From SCGC-AAA076-P13 sp965656035 (GTDB lineage: Bacteria > Pseudomonadota > Gammaproteobacteria > Magnimaribacterales > D2472), in contig CBFHIO010000047.1 of the NCBI GenBank assembly GCA_965656035.1, forward strand, positions 1 to 7,430: a DNA stretch of 7,430 bases, read 5' to 3'. Positions 1-6,181 of the stretch are shown piece by piece (position 1 is the stretch's first letter; each line of letters starts with the position of its first letter). The position numbers and the translations under genes were made by a program. The notes beneath the pieces are model-generated. The model did no database searches and had not been told where the DNA came from. It was given only the letters and a program-made list of their open reading frames with translations.

Positions 1-21
1 TAATACGATTATTTTTTTCAT
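1..21 (-). CDS. Start of an unidentified gene cut by the left edge
   Basis: Reading the minus strand from base 21 gives an ATG and seven open codons (MKKIIVL) before the window ends. An AGGA Shine-Dalgarno core lies seven bases upstream (about bases 29-32), which is good spacing and is the main support. The lysine-rich then hydrophobic start could be a signal peptide, a membrane helix or the first strand of a Rossmann fold; seven residues cannot decide. The gene lies 52 bases after the stop of the small membrane protein on the same strand, so it may be the third gene of that operon. No function can be assigned. Confidence 0.45.
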
Positions 22-73
22 AAATACATCCTAAACAATGTATTTTAATTTAACAAATTGTTATCGAATAAAT

Positions 74-352
74 TTAACTGCCTGCAAAGGGTGTTCCAAA
101 AACTCCGACAGCTAATTCTGACCAAGCCAACAAAAATAAAAGTACTAAAATAAATACTATTAAAAATTTAAACTTAGAAGAGCTTAAATTGCAAAGTGCA
201 AGATTTATTACCAAACTAAAAAAAAGTATGAGTAGCGCCATAACCATAAAATCAAACACACTCCAATCTAATTCAAAAAAAATTACACCTATTAAAGGAA
301 TTAAGAGAATTAGAAGCGGATAAAAAATTTTAATCAATTTACTTCTGTTCAT
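74..352 (-). CDS. Small three-helix membrane protein, function unknown
   Basis: A 92-residue protein that I do not recognise as a named family. It is almost entirely hydrophobic, with predicted membrane segments near residues 9-27, 33-53 and 61-79, a basic N-terminus (MNRSKLIK) and a short polar linker (NLSSSKFK) before the third helix. The C-terminus ends in a glycine/proline-containing tail (ELAVGVFGTPFAGS). I chose the ATG at base 352 because its ATGA overlaps the TGA stop of the upstream methyltransferase gene. A GTG two codons earlier would also be open. No Shine-Dalgarno sequence precedes it, so translation probably depends on ribosomes finishing the upstream gene. The coupling suggests the two membrane proteins are made together, but it does not show that they interact. 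Confidence 0.75.
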   Translation of the reverse strand: MNRSKLIKIFYPLLILLIPLIGVIFFELDWSVFDFMVMALLILFFSLVINLALCNLSSSKFKFLIVFILVLLFLLAWSELAVGVFGTPFAGS

Positions 353-795
353 AGCCACATTCGAACTTTATGTTTATATTTTATGAAATCCTCTCCAAAC
401 AATCTTTCCATAACTTCTTCTTCCGGCCTGATTTGAAATTTAGTTATATAAATCATAAAAAGAAACACAAACAGGATGCCTCCGACCAGATTAAACATTA
501 ACGCCAAGCCAAATAAAATTATAACCATGCCTAAATACATTGGGTTTCTTGAGTATTTAAAAATTCCAGAAGTGACTAAAGAAGAGGCATTTTCAATTTT
601 TATCGGATTGACGGTCGTATTTTGTTTTTTGAATAAACGTACAGCTAATATAAGAACATTTAGACCTGCAAAATATAAGATATAACTCAGTATACTCAAA
701 AATTCTAAATTAAATTCAGGGAAGTATTCTTGTGAAAAATATATACATAATCCAAAGAAAAAGGTAACAATTGGAGGAGGTATTTTATTTTTCAT
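349..795 (-). CDS. Isoprenylcysteine carboxyl methyltransferase-like (ICMT/PEMT) membrane protein
   Basis: A 148-residue integral membrane protein of the ICMT/phospholipid methyltransferase superfamily, which uses S-adenosylmethionine to methylate lipid-like or small substrates in the membrane. Hydrophobic segments lie near residues 8-22, 32-52 and 88-117. Family motifs are clear: a T-x-x-P segment (about 61-64), then LVTSGIFKYSRNPMYLG (73-89) with the RNPMYLG signature, then a C-terminal E-E-x-x-x-x-x-x-FG-x-x-x-x-x-Y block ending VRMWL, the usual cofactor-binding end of these proteins. Bacterial members are typically 150-200 residues, so this one is complete but short. Bacteria lack prenylated CaaX proteins, so the real substrate is unknown; related proteins are often just called ICMT-family. 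The start at 795 has only a weak upstream GGGA. The gene overlaps the next gene by four bases and probably heads a leftward operon. Confidence 0.85.
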   Translation of the reverse strand: MKNKIPPPIVTFFFGLCIYFSQEYFPEFNLEFLSILSYILYFAGLNVLILAVRLFKKQNTTVNPIKIENASSLVTSGIFKYSRNPMYLGMVIILFGLALMFNLVGGILFVFLFMIYITKFQIRPEEEVMERLFGEDFIKYKHKVRMWL

Positions 796-877
796 AACTT
801 AATCCCAAAGATTGTCTTTTATTTTAACAAATTATTATGGCAACATAATGCTTTAAAAAAATAGTTCTCTTTTTCTC

Positions 878-924
878 ATTTTTTCTTATTTATGGATGTA
901 GCAGTTACTCTTATAAGAAAAAAT
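878..924. repeat. 12-base inverted repeat in the divergent gap
   Basis: The arms ATTTTTTCTTAT (878-889) and ATAAGAAAAAAT (913-924) are perfect reverse complements separated by 23 bases. They lie in the 211-base gap between the leftward methyltransferase and the rightward SDR gene. The arms are nearly homopolymeric T and A, so chance pairing in AT-rich DNA is quite possible. The gap otherwise shows no open gene of convincing quality. The repeat could be an upstream A-tract element or a protein site for either divergent promoter. Confidence 0.3.
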
Positions 925-960
925 CGTAGATATTAAATAAGAATATCACTCCTTTTATGG

Positions 961-985
961 ATATTAATATATAGTTAACTATAAA
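961..985 (+). promoter_or_regulatory. Two adjoining palindromes overlapping a candidate -10, upstream of the SDR gene
   Basis: ATATTAATAT (961-970) and TATAGTTAACTATA (970-983) are both perfect palindromes and share one base. The second runs into TATAAA (980-985), a five-of-six match to a sigma-70 -10 box, with no good -35 at standard spacing. The gene follows after AGGGGG (995-1000) and a six-base spacer to its ATG. The layout would suit a dimeric repressor covering the promoter. AT-rich palindromes also occur by chance, and no binding protein can be named. Confidence 0.35.
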
Positions 986-1006
986 TAAGTTTATAGGGGG
1001 TTAGTT

Positions 1007-2011
1007 ATGGAAAAAGTCCTAGTTACCGGTGCTACTGGATATATTGGTTTGCACTGTATACATCAGCTACTTAATCAAGGTTATGCAGTAAATGGTTCGG
1101 TAAGATCTCCTGAAAGAAAAGATGAAATTGTTAATGCTCTTCAAGGCCATAATACTTCTACGGAACATCTCAATCTTTTCACTTTAAATCTAACTGAAGA
1201 CAGTGGTTGGGATGAGGCTATGGAAGGTTGTGACTTTTTACTTCATGTTGCATCTCCTATATCTTTAGAAAGAACAGACGAAGATTATTTTGTGCAACCT
1301 GCAATTGATGGAGTAAAAAGAGCACTCTCATTTGCAAAAAAATATAATATCAAAAAAGTTGTTCTCACCTCATCAGTGGCAGCTATTTTTGATTCTTTAG
1401 AAAAAAAAGATGTGTATGATGAATCAGACTGGTCAGATACTGATAACCCTCATATAAGCGCTTACTCTAAAAGTAAAACTTTAGCAGAAAGAGCAGCCTG
1501 GGAATTTTGGAAGACTGAGGGTCATCCATTTGATCTTGCAGTAATAAACCCTGCTTTGGTTGTGGGGGCATCAATTTCAGGTGATATAGGCGAATCCAAT
1601 AAAGCTGTTCAAATGGTCGCAAGTGGAAAAATGCCAGTTGCTGTCCCTTTAATGTTTGGATATGTTGATGTAAGGGACGTTGCGGCAGCGCACATCCTTG
1701 CAATGCAAAATCCAGCATCAAACGGTGAGAGGTTTGCTTTAGTTGAAAAAGACTTGTGGTATAAAGATGTTGCTAAAATATTAAAAGAAAATGGATTTGA
1801 TAAAGCTCCAACCATAGGTATTCCAGTATGGCTTGCAAAAATTCTTGCTAATTTTAACAAAGAATTAAAATTAACTTTGCCATACCTTGGAAGAAAAAGA
1901 AGTATTAAAAATACAAAGGCTAGAGACAAGCTTGGATGGAATCCAAGGCCCGCAGAGGAATCTATTTTAGATATAGCCAATCAGATGAAGGATTTAGGGA
2001 TGCTTAAATAA
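1007..2011 (+). CDS. NAD(P)-dependent extended SDR, dihydroflavonol-4-reductase/aldehyde-reductase-like
   Basis: A 334-residue cytoplasmic oxidoreductase of the extended short-chain dehydrogenase family, complete for the family's usual length. The Rossmann dinucleotide motif GATGYIG is at residues 8-14, with SVRS at 31-34, whose arginine is in the place that often favours NADP. LHVASP (79-84) is typical of the dihydroflavonol reductase branch. The catalytic set is visible as TSS (121-123) and Y153-SKS-K157. The C-terminal substrate domain ends with a KLGWNPRP segment (308-314) usual for the family. Such enzymes interconvert ketones or aldehydes and alcohols; bacterial members act on diverse carbonyls, so the substrate is not assignable. 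The ATG follows a strong AGGGGG ribosome site. The 3' end overlaps the convergent 5-alpha-reductase-like gene by eight bases, leaving no room for a separate terminator. Confidence 0.9.
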   Translation: MEKVLVTGATGYIGLHCIHQLLNQGYAVNGSVRSPERKDEIVNALQGHNTSTEHLNLFTLNLTEDSGWDEAMEGCDFLLHVASPISLERTDEDYFVQPAIDGVKRALSFAKKYNIKKVVLTSSVAAIFDSLEKKDVYDESDWSDTDNPHISAYSKSKTLAERAAWEFWKTEGHPFDLAVINPALVVGASISGDIGESNKAVQMVASGKMPVAVPLMFGYVDVRDVAAAHILAMQNPASNGERFALVEKDLWYKDVAKILKENGFDKAPTIGIPVWLAKILANFNKELKLTLPYLGRKRSIKNTKARDKLGWNPRPAEESILDIANQMKDLGMLK

Positions 2012-2792
2012 TTCCTGGAATAATAGCTTTTCTATTTTTAGGATAATCCTTAAACTTTTCTTTATACCATCTGTGGTGAGCAAGTGCTCTTGGGAATAAA
2101 TTAGCTATAGTCCATAGTGCAAATACCAAGCCAGAGATACTCCACGTAAGAATTGCCCATCCAATCCATTCTACAATTTCACCAAAATAATTTGGAGCTG
2201 AAAGATATTTATGCATAAATTTATTGGGTAAATGATATCCAGGACCTTTTTCTCTTCTCAAAGAGACAATTAAGTAATCGGACCTAATATTGATATACAT
2301 TCCAACCAAAAAGAGTAGAAGACCAAAATAAAATACCGAGCCTTGTATCCAATTTTGGGCATATTCAGCAAGATAAAATATTCCAATAGCTTGAATATTC
2401 ACATTTACAATATTAAAGAAAAATGCTGAAGCTGCTATGCTTATTGGCATTTTTGGGTTGGTCATATCTATTACAAATGGATAAATGAATGAACGATGTA
2501 TGTAGTGAAGTAACCACAATGCAAGAAAAATTGTGTGAACAAGCAATAATTGATCACTCATAATGTAGGCATAAACAATCATCAATATTACACATGGAGA
2601 TTCCATCACAACCCAGCCGGCACGAGCTGAAATATTTTTACCCCAACCGTTTCTTATGTGACGACCGTAGGGTGCATTAACATAAAAAAGATAGATAAAA
2701 GTAATTACGGCTATTAAAACCCACAGTATGAGGAAACCTATAAAATAATTCATATGCATTTGTATAAACATAATATGTAAATTTTTAAACAT
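2004..2792 (-). CDS. Steroid 5-alpha-reductase (SRD5A/DET2) family membrane enzyme
   Basis: A 262-residue polytopic membrane protein matching 3-oxo-5-alpha-steroid 4-dehydrogenases, which use NADPH to reduce a C=C bond conjugated to a ketone in steroids or similar lipids. It is close to the 250-260 residues of animal and plant members. Visible motifs are APYGRH (40-45), an ESP segment (64-66) at the place of the catalytic glutamate in human SRD5A2, HYIHRSFIYPF (96-106) with the conserved tyrosine at 97, an SDY...LRR cofactor region (171-180), APNYFGEIVEW (199-209) with the conserved Asn201 and Glu205, and a C-terminal AHHRWYKEKFKDYPKNRKA block (238-256). Retention of these residues argues for an active enzyme. 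Starts at Met8, Met12 or Met14 (bases 2771, 2759, 2753) would also fit, and none has a clear Shine-Dalgarno; Met14 sits just before the first helix. Bacterial homologues exist, but their natural substrates are mostly unknown. Confidence 0.88.
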   Translation of the reverse strand: MFKNLHIMFIQMHMNYFIGFLILWVLIAVITFIYLFYVNAPYGRHIRNGWGKNISARAGWVVMESPCVILMIVYAYIMSDQLLLVHTIFLALWLLHYIHRSFIYPFVIDMTNPKMPISIAASAFFFNIVNVNIQAIGIFYLAEYAQNWIQGSVFYFGLLLFLVGMYINIRSDYLIVSLRREKGPGYHLPNKFMHKYLSAPNYFGEIVEWIGWAILTWSISGLVFALWTIANLFPRALAHHRWYKEKFKDYPKNRKAIIPGII

Positions 2793-2799
2793 ATAAAAG

Positions 2800-2828
2800 T
2801 TTACAGCTCATAAATGAAATCATAAACT
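2800..2828 (+). promoter_or_regulatory. Weak candidate promoter for the GMC gene
   Basis: TTTACA (2800-2805) is a five-of-six -35 match. It is followed after 17 bases by TAAACT (2823-2828), a four-of-six -10 match. The predicted transcript would start only about 12-14 bases before the ATG at 2848, which is very short but just keeps the ribosome site. The segment lies between divergent genes, so it may also hold the promoter of the 5-alpha-reductase-like gene on the other strand. Confidence 0.25.
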
Positions 2829-2834
2829 CTAGAT

Positions 2835-2840
2835 GGGAGA
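2835..2840 (+). promoter_or_regulatory. Shine-Dalgarno site fixing the GMC start
   Basis: GGGAGA lies seven bases before the ATG at 2848. It overlaps the alternative in-frame ATG at 2833, which has no ribosome site of its own. This favours starting the GMC protein at 2848, five residues shorter than the longest open frame. Confidence 0.65.
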
Positions 2841-2847
2841 AAAAATA

Positions 2848-4533
2848 ATGGAAACAAAAACTTACGATTTTATTATATTGGGTGCTGGGTCAGCCGGGTG
2901 CGTCTTAGCCAACAGGCTTAGTTCAAATCCTAATTTTAATGTATGTTTAATTGAAGCTGGATCAAAGGATAACGATGTAAGGCTTCGTGTTCCTCTTGGG
3001 TTTGCTTTTTTGGGTGATAAAAGTGGGTTTAGTTGGAATTATGATACCGTTCCTCAAAAAGAATTTGAGAAAGTCTCAGTCACTGAGCCCGCATCTTCGG
3101 TTGTGGATTCAGCTGGTGGCGTTCATGAGGTTGAGACTGAGATAATGGAGCATCGAAAAGGGTTTCAACCTAGAGGAAAAACCCTGGGTGGCTCAAGCTC
3201 TATTAATGCTATGTTGTACGTCCGAGGCCATGCTTGGGACTATGACCATTGGGCTGAATTAGGAAATGAAGGATGGTCATATGAAGAGGTGTTACCTTAT
3301 TTTAAAAAGTGTGAACACAACGAAGTTTTTAACGATGATTATCATGGCCAAAATGGACCATTAAATGTTTCAAAAATAAGACACAAAAATAAAGCTGTAG
3401 ATGATTTTGTTACAACAGGCGCTTCAGTCTTTGGGTATAACGAAGACTTTAACGGTGAAAACCAAGAAGGAATTGGTTATTACCAAACAACTCAAAAAAA
3501 TGGCCAAAGGTGCAGCGCTGCTAAGGCATACCTTGTACCAGCAATGCAAAGAAGTAATTTAACTGTTTTAACTGATACAAATGTTGCAAAGATTAATATC
3601 GCTGACGGTAGTGCCACAGGCGTTCAATGCATAGACCATAATGGTAATGAATATACAATTAAGGCATCCAAAGAAGTTATATTATCTTCTGGTGCATTTG
3701 GTTCTCCTCAAGTATTGCTAAGGTCCGGGATAGGACCTGCTGAAGAAATAACTAAACACGGTATTGAGCATAAGGTTGAACTACCTGGAGTTGGAAAAAA
3801 TCTTCAAGATCATATAGATTTTATAACTGTTCACAAGTATAAATCGATTAACCTTTTAGGTTTCTCATTAGGAACTATATTTTTTAAATATCCTTTAGAA
3901 ATTCTTAAATATATTCTTTCAAAAACAGGTATGTTTACCTCCACTGTAGCTGAGGCAGGCGGCTTTATAAGATCAAGAAATGATATTGATGTTCCTGATA
4001 TTCAGCTTCATTTTGCACCTGGTATGATAGTTGATCATGGAAGACAAACTTTGTGGGGAACTGGTATAAGTTGCCACTCATGCCTACTGCGTCCAAAATC
4101 TCGAGGTGAAGTTACTCTTAAATCAGCAGATCCGTCAGATGATCCTTTAATAGACCCAAAATTTTTATCCCATCCTGATGATGTTGCTGACATGGTTGCT
4201 GGATATAAAAAAATGATGAAGATCATGAACAAAGAACCAATATCTAAATACACTAGTAAAAATGTTTTAAGGCCTATTGATTTAGATGATGATAAAGATA
4301 TTGAGAAAGCTATCAGAGAATCAGCAGATACCGTCTATCATCCGGTAGGCACATGTAAGATGGGAAGTGATGATATGTCGGTTGTTGATAATAATTTAAA
4401 AGTACACAAAATAAATGGTTTAAGAGTGGTAGATGCATCGATTATGCCAACATTGGTCGGTGGTAATACTAATGCGCCTACTATAATGATTGGTGAAAAG
4501 GCATCAGATCTTATTCTCGGAGATTGGTCATAA
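2848..4533 (+). CDS. FAD-dependent GMC oxidoreductase, choline/alcohol dehydrogenase-like
   Basis: A 561-residue flavoenzyme of the glucose-methanol-choline family, which oxidises alcohols to aldehydes or ketones. The N-terminal FAD-binding motif GAGSAG is at residues 12-17, with the ribose-binding glutamate at Glu36 (LIEAGS). PRGKTLGGSSSINAMLYVRG (108-127) is the first family signature and GAFGSPQVLLRSGIGP (282-297) the second. The active-site pair is His498 (YHPVGTCKMG) and Asn540 (GGNTNAP). Overall it resembles BetA choline dehydrogenase and AlkJ-type alcohol dehydrogenases; the substrate cannot be fixed from sequence. Oddly, about 36 residues separate the PQ of YDTVPQ from QPRGK, where relatives usually have about 10, giving an acidic, serine-rich extra segment (about 75-103). 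I see no signal peptide, so it is probably cytoplasmic or membrane-associated. The stop codon overlaps the rhodanese start by one base. Confidence 0.92.
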   Translation: METKTYDFIILGAGSAGCVLANRLSSNPNFNVCLIEAGSKDNDVRLRVPLGFAFLGDKSGFSWNYDTVPQKEFEKVSVTEPASSVVDSAGGVHEVETEIMEHRKGFQPRGKTLGGSSSINAMLYVRGHAWDYDHWAELGNEGWSYEEVLPYFKKCEHNEVFNDDYHGQNGPLNVSKIRHKNKAVDDFVTTGASVFGYNEDFNGENQEGIGYYQTTQKNGQRCSAAKAYLVPAMQRSNLTVLTDTNVAKINIADGSATGVQCIDHNGNEYTIKASKEVILSSGAFGSPQVLLRSGIGPAEEITKHGIEHKVELPGVGKNLQDHIDFITVHKYKSINLLGFSLGTIFFKYPLEILKYILSKTGMFTSTVAEAGGFIRSRNDIDVPDIQLHFAPGMIVDHGRQTLWGTGISCHSCLLRPKSRGEVTLKSADPSDDPLIDPKFLSHPDDVADMVAGYKKMMKIMNKEPISKYTSKNVLRPIDLDDDKDIEKAIRESADTVYHPVGTCKMGSDDMSVVDNNLKVHKINGLRVVDASIMPTLVGGNTNAPTIMIGEKASDLILGDWS

Positions 4534-4844
4534 TGTTTATAAGATACCTATTAATTATAGTTTTTTCTCTTCCAAGTATTTCTTTGACAATAATAGATGT
4601 AAGAACAGAGGCTGAGTGGAAATCAGGTTATTTAGATGGAGCTATTCATATCGAATGGCAAGACATATTGCAATTATCATCAAAGATATCAAAAGATGAA
4701 GAGATATATTTGTATTGTAAAAGTGGAAATAGATCTGGTAAGGCAACTAAGATTCTTACAGATGCTGGCTATTTAAATGCTAAAAATGCTGGAAGTATCA
4801 AGCAGGCAGGCAAACTTTTAAATAAAGAAATAATAAACAATTAA
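4533..4844 (+). CDS. Small single-domain rhodanese, probably exported
   Basis: A 103-residue rhodanese-like sulfurtransferase domain, a family that moves sulfane sulfur through a cysteine persulfide. The core shows IDVRTEAEWKSGYLDGAIHI (21-40), the typical opening, and the active-site loop CKSGNR (62-67) followed by SGKA, so the catalytic Cys62 is present and the six-residue loop is of the sulfurtransferase type. Residues 1-18 are a short hydrophobic stretch after a lone arginine, compatible with an export signal as in PspE-like periplasmic rhodaneses, but no clear cleavage site is seen. The ATG at 4533 shares its A with the GMC stop (TAATG), with GGAG at 4519-4522 inside the GMC gene; a TTG at 4524 is a less likely start. 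The overlap implies translation coupled to the GMC enzyme. Its partner or sulfur acceptor is unknown. Confidence 0.85.
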   Translation: MFIRYLLIIVFSLPSISLTIIDVRTEAEWKSGYLDGAIHIEWQDILQLSSKISKDEEIYLYCKSGNRSGKATKILTDAGYLNAKNAGSIKQAGKLLNKEIINN

Positions 4845-4881
4845 AAACTTACTTATTTAATAGTGAGTTTTTATCTTTTTT
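4843..4881 (+). terminator. Probable intrinsic terminator after the rhodanese gene
   Basis: AAAAACTTAC (4843-4852) pairs with GTGAGTTTTT (4863-4872) through ten base pairs, one of them a G-U wobble, across a ten-base loop. A run of six T follows at 4876-4881. The stem begins inside the TAA stop codon of the rhodanese gene. It is A-T rich and so only moderately stable, but its position and T tail fit the end of the GMC-rhodanese unit. Confidence 0.55.
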
Positions 4882-4905
4882 CGTTGAGGAGCAACAATCT
4901 ACTTT

Positions 4906-5835
4906 ATGCAAATTCTTGCAAATTTATTTAACAAAAAAAAGAAAAGTCCGCCAAAGGTTTTGTCTTTCGATGGTGGTGGTGTTAGGGCTATCGCTGGAAT
5001 TGTTTTTTTACAAAAACTCGAGGCATATACCGGAAAAAAAATTACAGACGTCTTTGATATGTTTGTGGGAACGAGCGCAGGAGCATTTAATGCATCGTGT
5101 CTTGCCTTTGATAATATGGACATTGCTGAACTCAAAAAATATTGGTCAAAAGATTATTTGGATAGAATTATGGATTCCTCTTTTTTTTGGGACCAGGCTT
5201 CTCTCATTCAGGCCAGACCCCGATATGAGACAAAAGGCAGACTAAAGCTCCTAAATGAAATATTTGGAAACAAGTCTTTGGGTGAATCCAGGAAGCCTGT
5301 TGTGACCCTTTGTTATGATATTGAAAAAAGAAAGCATATTATTCATTCAACTTATAACACTCCTGAAATAAGCTTTGTAGATGCCGTTTGTGCTTCAAGT
5401 GCTGCTCCAATGTATTTCCCAACCTACAAAATGAATGATGGTTCATGGATGATAGATGGTGGAGTTGTTACTAATAACCCAACTTTAATTGGGTTTAATC
5501 ATGCTAAGAAATTTTTTGCAAATGACACCATTAAAGTTATGAGCATAGGAACAGGCATTAATAAAAAAACAATTCCTGGTGAGGCCTCATCAAAGTGGGG
5601 CGGTATAGGATGGTTAAGAAATGACATTATGGGGATGTTATTAGATTCTGAAATCCATAACGATATTGCCACAGATATATTGGGCGACAACTATCTAAGA
5701 ATAAACTCACCCATGGGCAGAATAAATAGAATGCTTGATGATGATTCGGATGATAATTTAGAAAAAATTCATCTTATGGGGCTTGATTGGTGGTCTAAAT
5801 ACGGGGAAAGTGCAGTTAATTTCATAGAAGATTAA
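4906..5835 (+). CDS. Patatin-like phospholipase
   Basis: A 309-residue patatin-family lipid acyl hydrolase, which cleaves fatty acids from phospholipids using a Ser-Asp dyad. The oxyanion-hole motif DGGGVRAIAG is at residues 22-31, the nucleophile elbow GTSAG at 55-59 with Ser57, and the catalytic aspartate in DGG at 184-186. The segment CASSAAPMYFP (162-172) is also typical. All key residues are present, so it should be active. The N-terminus is basic (NKKKKSPPK) with no convincing signal peptide, and the C-terminus after about residue 230 is less conserved and acidic (LDDDSDDNLE). The only Shine-Dalgarno match, GAGGAG (4886-4891), is 14 bases from the ATG, which is unusually far. Similar enzymes serve as CBASS effectors, but no cyclase gene is visible here, so lipid turnover is the simpler reading. 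It sits just after a terminator and its promoter is not evident. Confidence 0.9.
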   Translation: MQILANLFNKKKKSPPKVLSFDGGGVRAIAGIVFLQKLEAYTGKKITDVFDMFVGTSAGAFNASCLAFDNMDIAELKKYWSKDYLDRIMDSSFFWDQASLIQARPRYETKGRLKLLNEIFGNKSLGESRKPVVTLCYDIEKRKHIIHSTYNTPEISFVDAVCASSAAPMYFPTYKMNDGSWMIDGGVVTNNPTLIGFNHAKKFFANDTIKVMSIGTGINKKTIPGEASSKWGGIGWLRNDIMGMLLDSEIHNDIATDILGDNYLRINSPMGRINRMLDDDSDDNLEKIHLMGLDWWSKYGESAVNFIED

Positions 5836-5910
5836 CTTTTTTCAATATTAATCTATCTTTTGCTGATAGTTACTGTAAGATACTGTTTTCATTATTAGAA
5901 TAGGAACTAC

Positions 5911-6156
5911 ATGAATATTTACGTTGGAAACATCTCTTGGGGCATGAGCGACCAGGATCTAGAAAACCTTTTTGCTGAGCATGGAACGGTAACATCTGCA
6001 AAAATAATTACCGATAAAATGACAAATCGTTCTAGAGGCTTCGGTTTTGTTGAAATGAGTGATGGGGGCGAGTCTGCTATTGCTGCATTGAACGAAACTG
6101 AGATTGATGGAAGAAAGCTTGTTGTAAATGAGTCTAGACCAAAAGATTCTAGATAA
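5911..6156 (+). CDS. Single-RRM RNA-binding protein
   Basis: An 81-residue protein made of one RNA recognition motif, a fold that binds single-stranded RNA on its beta sheet. The RNP2 motif IYVGNI is at residues 3-8 and the RNP1 motif RGFGFVEM at 42-49, giving the expected aromatic RNA-stacking residues Tyr4, Phe44 and Phe46. The protein ends just after the fourth strand (LVVNESRPKDSR) and lacks the glycine-rich tail found in many bacterial and cyanobacterial relatives. Such small proteins are often cold- or stress-responsive and act in RNA stability, but targets here are unknown. AGGA at 5902-5905 lies five bases before the ATG. The 75-base gap upstream holds a TACTGT direct repeat (5871-5876 and 5881-5886) and no strong promoter. 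A nested hairpin follows the gene, so it is probably a single-gene unit. Confidence 0.93.
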   Translation: MNIYVGNISWGMSDQDLENLFAEHGTVTSAKIITDKMTNRSRGFGFVEMSDGGESAIAALNETEIDGRKLVVNESRPKDSR

Positions 6157-6181
6157 CACATAGACCAAACCAATCATAAAT

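Noticed and set aside
476..685. A 69-codon plus-strand open frame across the methyltransferase gene
   Set aside because: It is antisense to a gene with clear ICMT-family motifs, has no ribosome site and encodes no recognisable domain.
2004..2011. Eight-base tail-to-tail overlap as a possible assembly error or frameshift
   Set aside because: Both proteins end with family-typical C-termini at normal lengths; short convergent overlaps are usual in compact genomes.
4916..5245. A 109-codon plus-strand frame overlapping the patatin gene
   Set aside because: The other frame carries every patatin motif, including DGGG, GTSAG and DGG; this one is an out-of-frame shadow.
4906..5835. The patatin gene as a CBASS-type antiphage effector
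   Set aside because: No nucleotide cyclase, Cap2/Cap3-like or other defence gene lies nearby; the neighbours are a metabolic pair and an RRM gene.
5829..5854. AGATTAA...TTAATCT hairpin over the patatin stop codon
   Set aside because: Seven weak pairs with a 12-base loop and only a short T run after it; too weak to call a terminator.
5871..5886. TACTGT direct repeat at 10-base spacing upstream of the RRM gene
   Set aside because: Six-base repeats arise easily by chance, and no promoter element is aligned with them.
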